NCBI GenBank assembly: GCA_030428585.1 | Contig: JAUIDL010000047.1 | Coordinates: 1 to 5,780 of the forward strand | Length of the DNA: 5,780 nt | Origin: a bacterium | GTDB lineage: Bacteria; Patescibacteriota; Saccharimonadia; Saccharimonadales; Saccharimonadaceae | Direction: 5' to 3' | In this document: positions 5,560 to 5,780 of the stretch, piece after piece | Numbering within the stretch: position 1 is the first letter of the stretch | Layout: each line of letters starts with the position of its first letter | Notes under the pieces: model-generated | What the model was told of the DNA's origin: nothing | The model's input: the letters and a program-made list of their open reading frames with translations, nothing else | The model's database searches: none | Made by a program: the position numbers and the translations under genes

Positions 5560-5780
5560 TTATTGGTCGGCAATGAAATTAATGCCGTTCAAACTTGACC
5601 AGGTTGCGTTGAGGCCATAGCCCCTGACGACTCCACTCGCGTCCACTTCTATACGACACGTAGCGTTGTTGTTACAGACGGATACAAAGGATAATAAAGC
5701 GTTTGGTCGATAGCCCGCTGGCAGGGTGGTGAGGGTGGTGCCACTAGTTGTTGTTCCTGACCTAATTAACCCTTTTAAAG
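5560..5780 (-). CDS. C-terminal fragment of a surface, pilin-like or tail-fibre-like protein (partial, 5' end outside window)
   Basis: An open minus-strand frame enters at the window edge and ends at TAA 5562-5560, giving 72 visible residues with no start codon needed. The sequence is Ser/Thr-rich at first (SGTTTSGTTLTTL) and then carries LPAGYRP, FVSVC, CRIEVDASGVVRGYG and W-S-S-L-N-G-I-N-F-I-A-D near the end. The pattern LPAGYRP ... RI.V...G.V ... W.SL.GI.F.AD resembles a small beta-rich C-terminal domain that I recall from phage tail-fibre-like and bacterial surface proteins; this is recognition from memory, not a search result. Two cysteines seven positions apart (CNNNATC) may form a disulfide, consistent with an exported protein. 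Lying 75 bp upstream of a pilin on the same strand, it may be another pilin or a pilus-linked adhesin. The N-terminus, which would decide this, is not in the window. Confidence 0.65.
   Translation of the reverse strand, partial: LKGLIRSGTTTSGTTLTTLPAGYRPNALLSFVSVCNNNATCRIEVDASGVVRGYGLNATWSSLNGINFIADQ

Noticed and set aside
5485..5580. Candidate promoter for the pilin (TTGCGC with weak -10 candidates)
   Set aside because: No -10 hexamer with more than four matches occurs at a proper distance, so it is not listed as a feature.

Overview
The window looks like chromosomal DNA of a Candidatus Saccharibacteria (TM7) or closely related Patescibacteria (CPR) cell. The signs are a type IV pilin-like protein whose N-terminus carries the AYNG...RA stretch after the hydrophobic helix, a MurA-type enzyme fused to an N-terminal XRE-family helix-turn-helix, and a secreted DUF348/G5 protein with a short 3D-like C-terminus. 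Start sites are mixed: some have no Shine-Dalgarno. Reading frames are intact with standard stops and no sign of UGA recoding. The taxonomic call is inference from protein family style, not from a marker gene. No tRNA, rRNA, CRISPR array, transposon or phage integration site is visible.

Layout from left to right: (1) 13-1185 (+), a secreted protein with three DUF348-like repeats, a G5 domain and a 3D-like domain, probably acting on the cell wall. (2) 1157-1231, a sigma70-like promoter overlapping the end of gene 1, then a perfect 17-bp palindrome and a ribosome binding site. (3) 1232-2035 (+), a membrane-anchored HtrA-type serine protease that ends at the protease domain and has no PDZ domain. 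(4) 2037-3569 (-), an HTH-MurA fusion meeting the protease gene tail to tail with one base between the stop codons. (5) 3570-3638, a 69-bp divergent promoter region with a 21-bp dyad, an 11-bp dyad and direct repeats. (6) 3639-4910 (+), serine hydroxymethyltransferase (glyA). (7) 4925-4956, a strong bidirectional terminator. (8) 4969-5484 (-), a type IV pilin-like protein. (9) 5560-5780 (-), the C-terminal end of a second surface or pilin-like gene running off the window.

Functionally, the left part is cell-envelope work: wall remodelling, envelope protein quality control and the first committed step of peptidoglycan precursor synthesis. glyA supplies glycine and one-carbon units. The right part is surface appendage genes. 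The most notable element is the HTH-MurA fusion together with a dyad lying directly on its own promoter, which suggests a metabolic enzyme that may also be an autoregulator. Its promoter and the glyA promoter are placed so that both mRNAs would be leaderless or nearly so.
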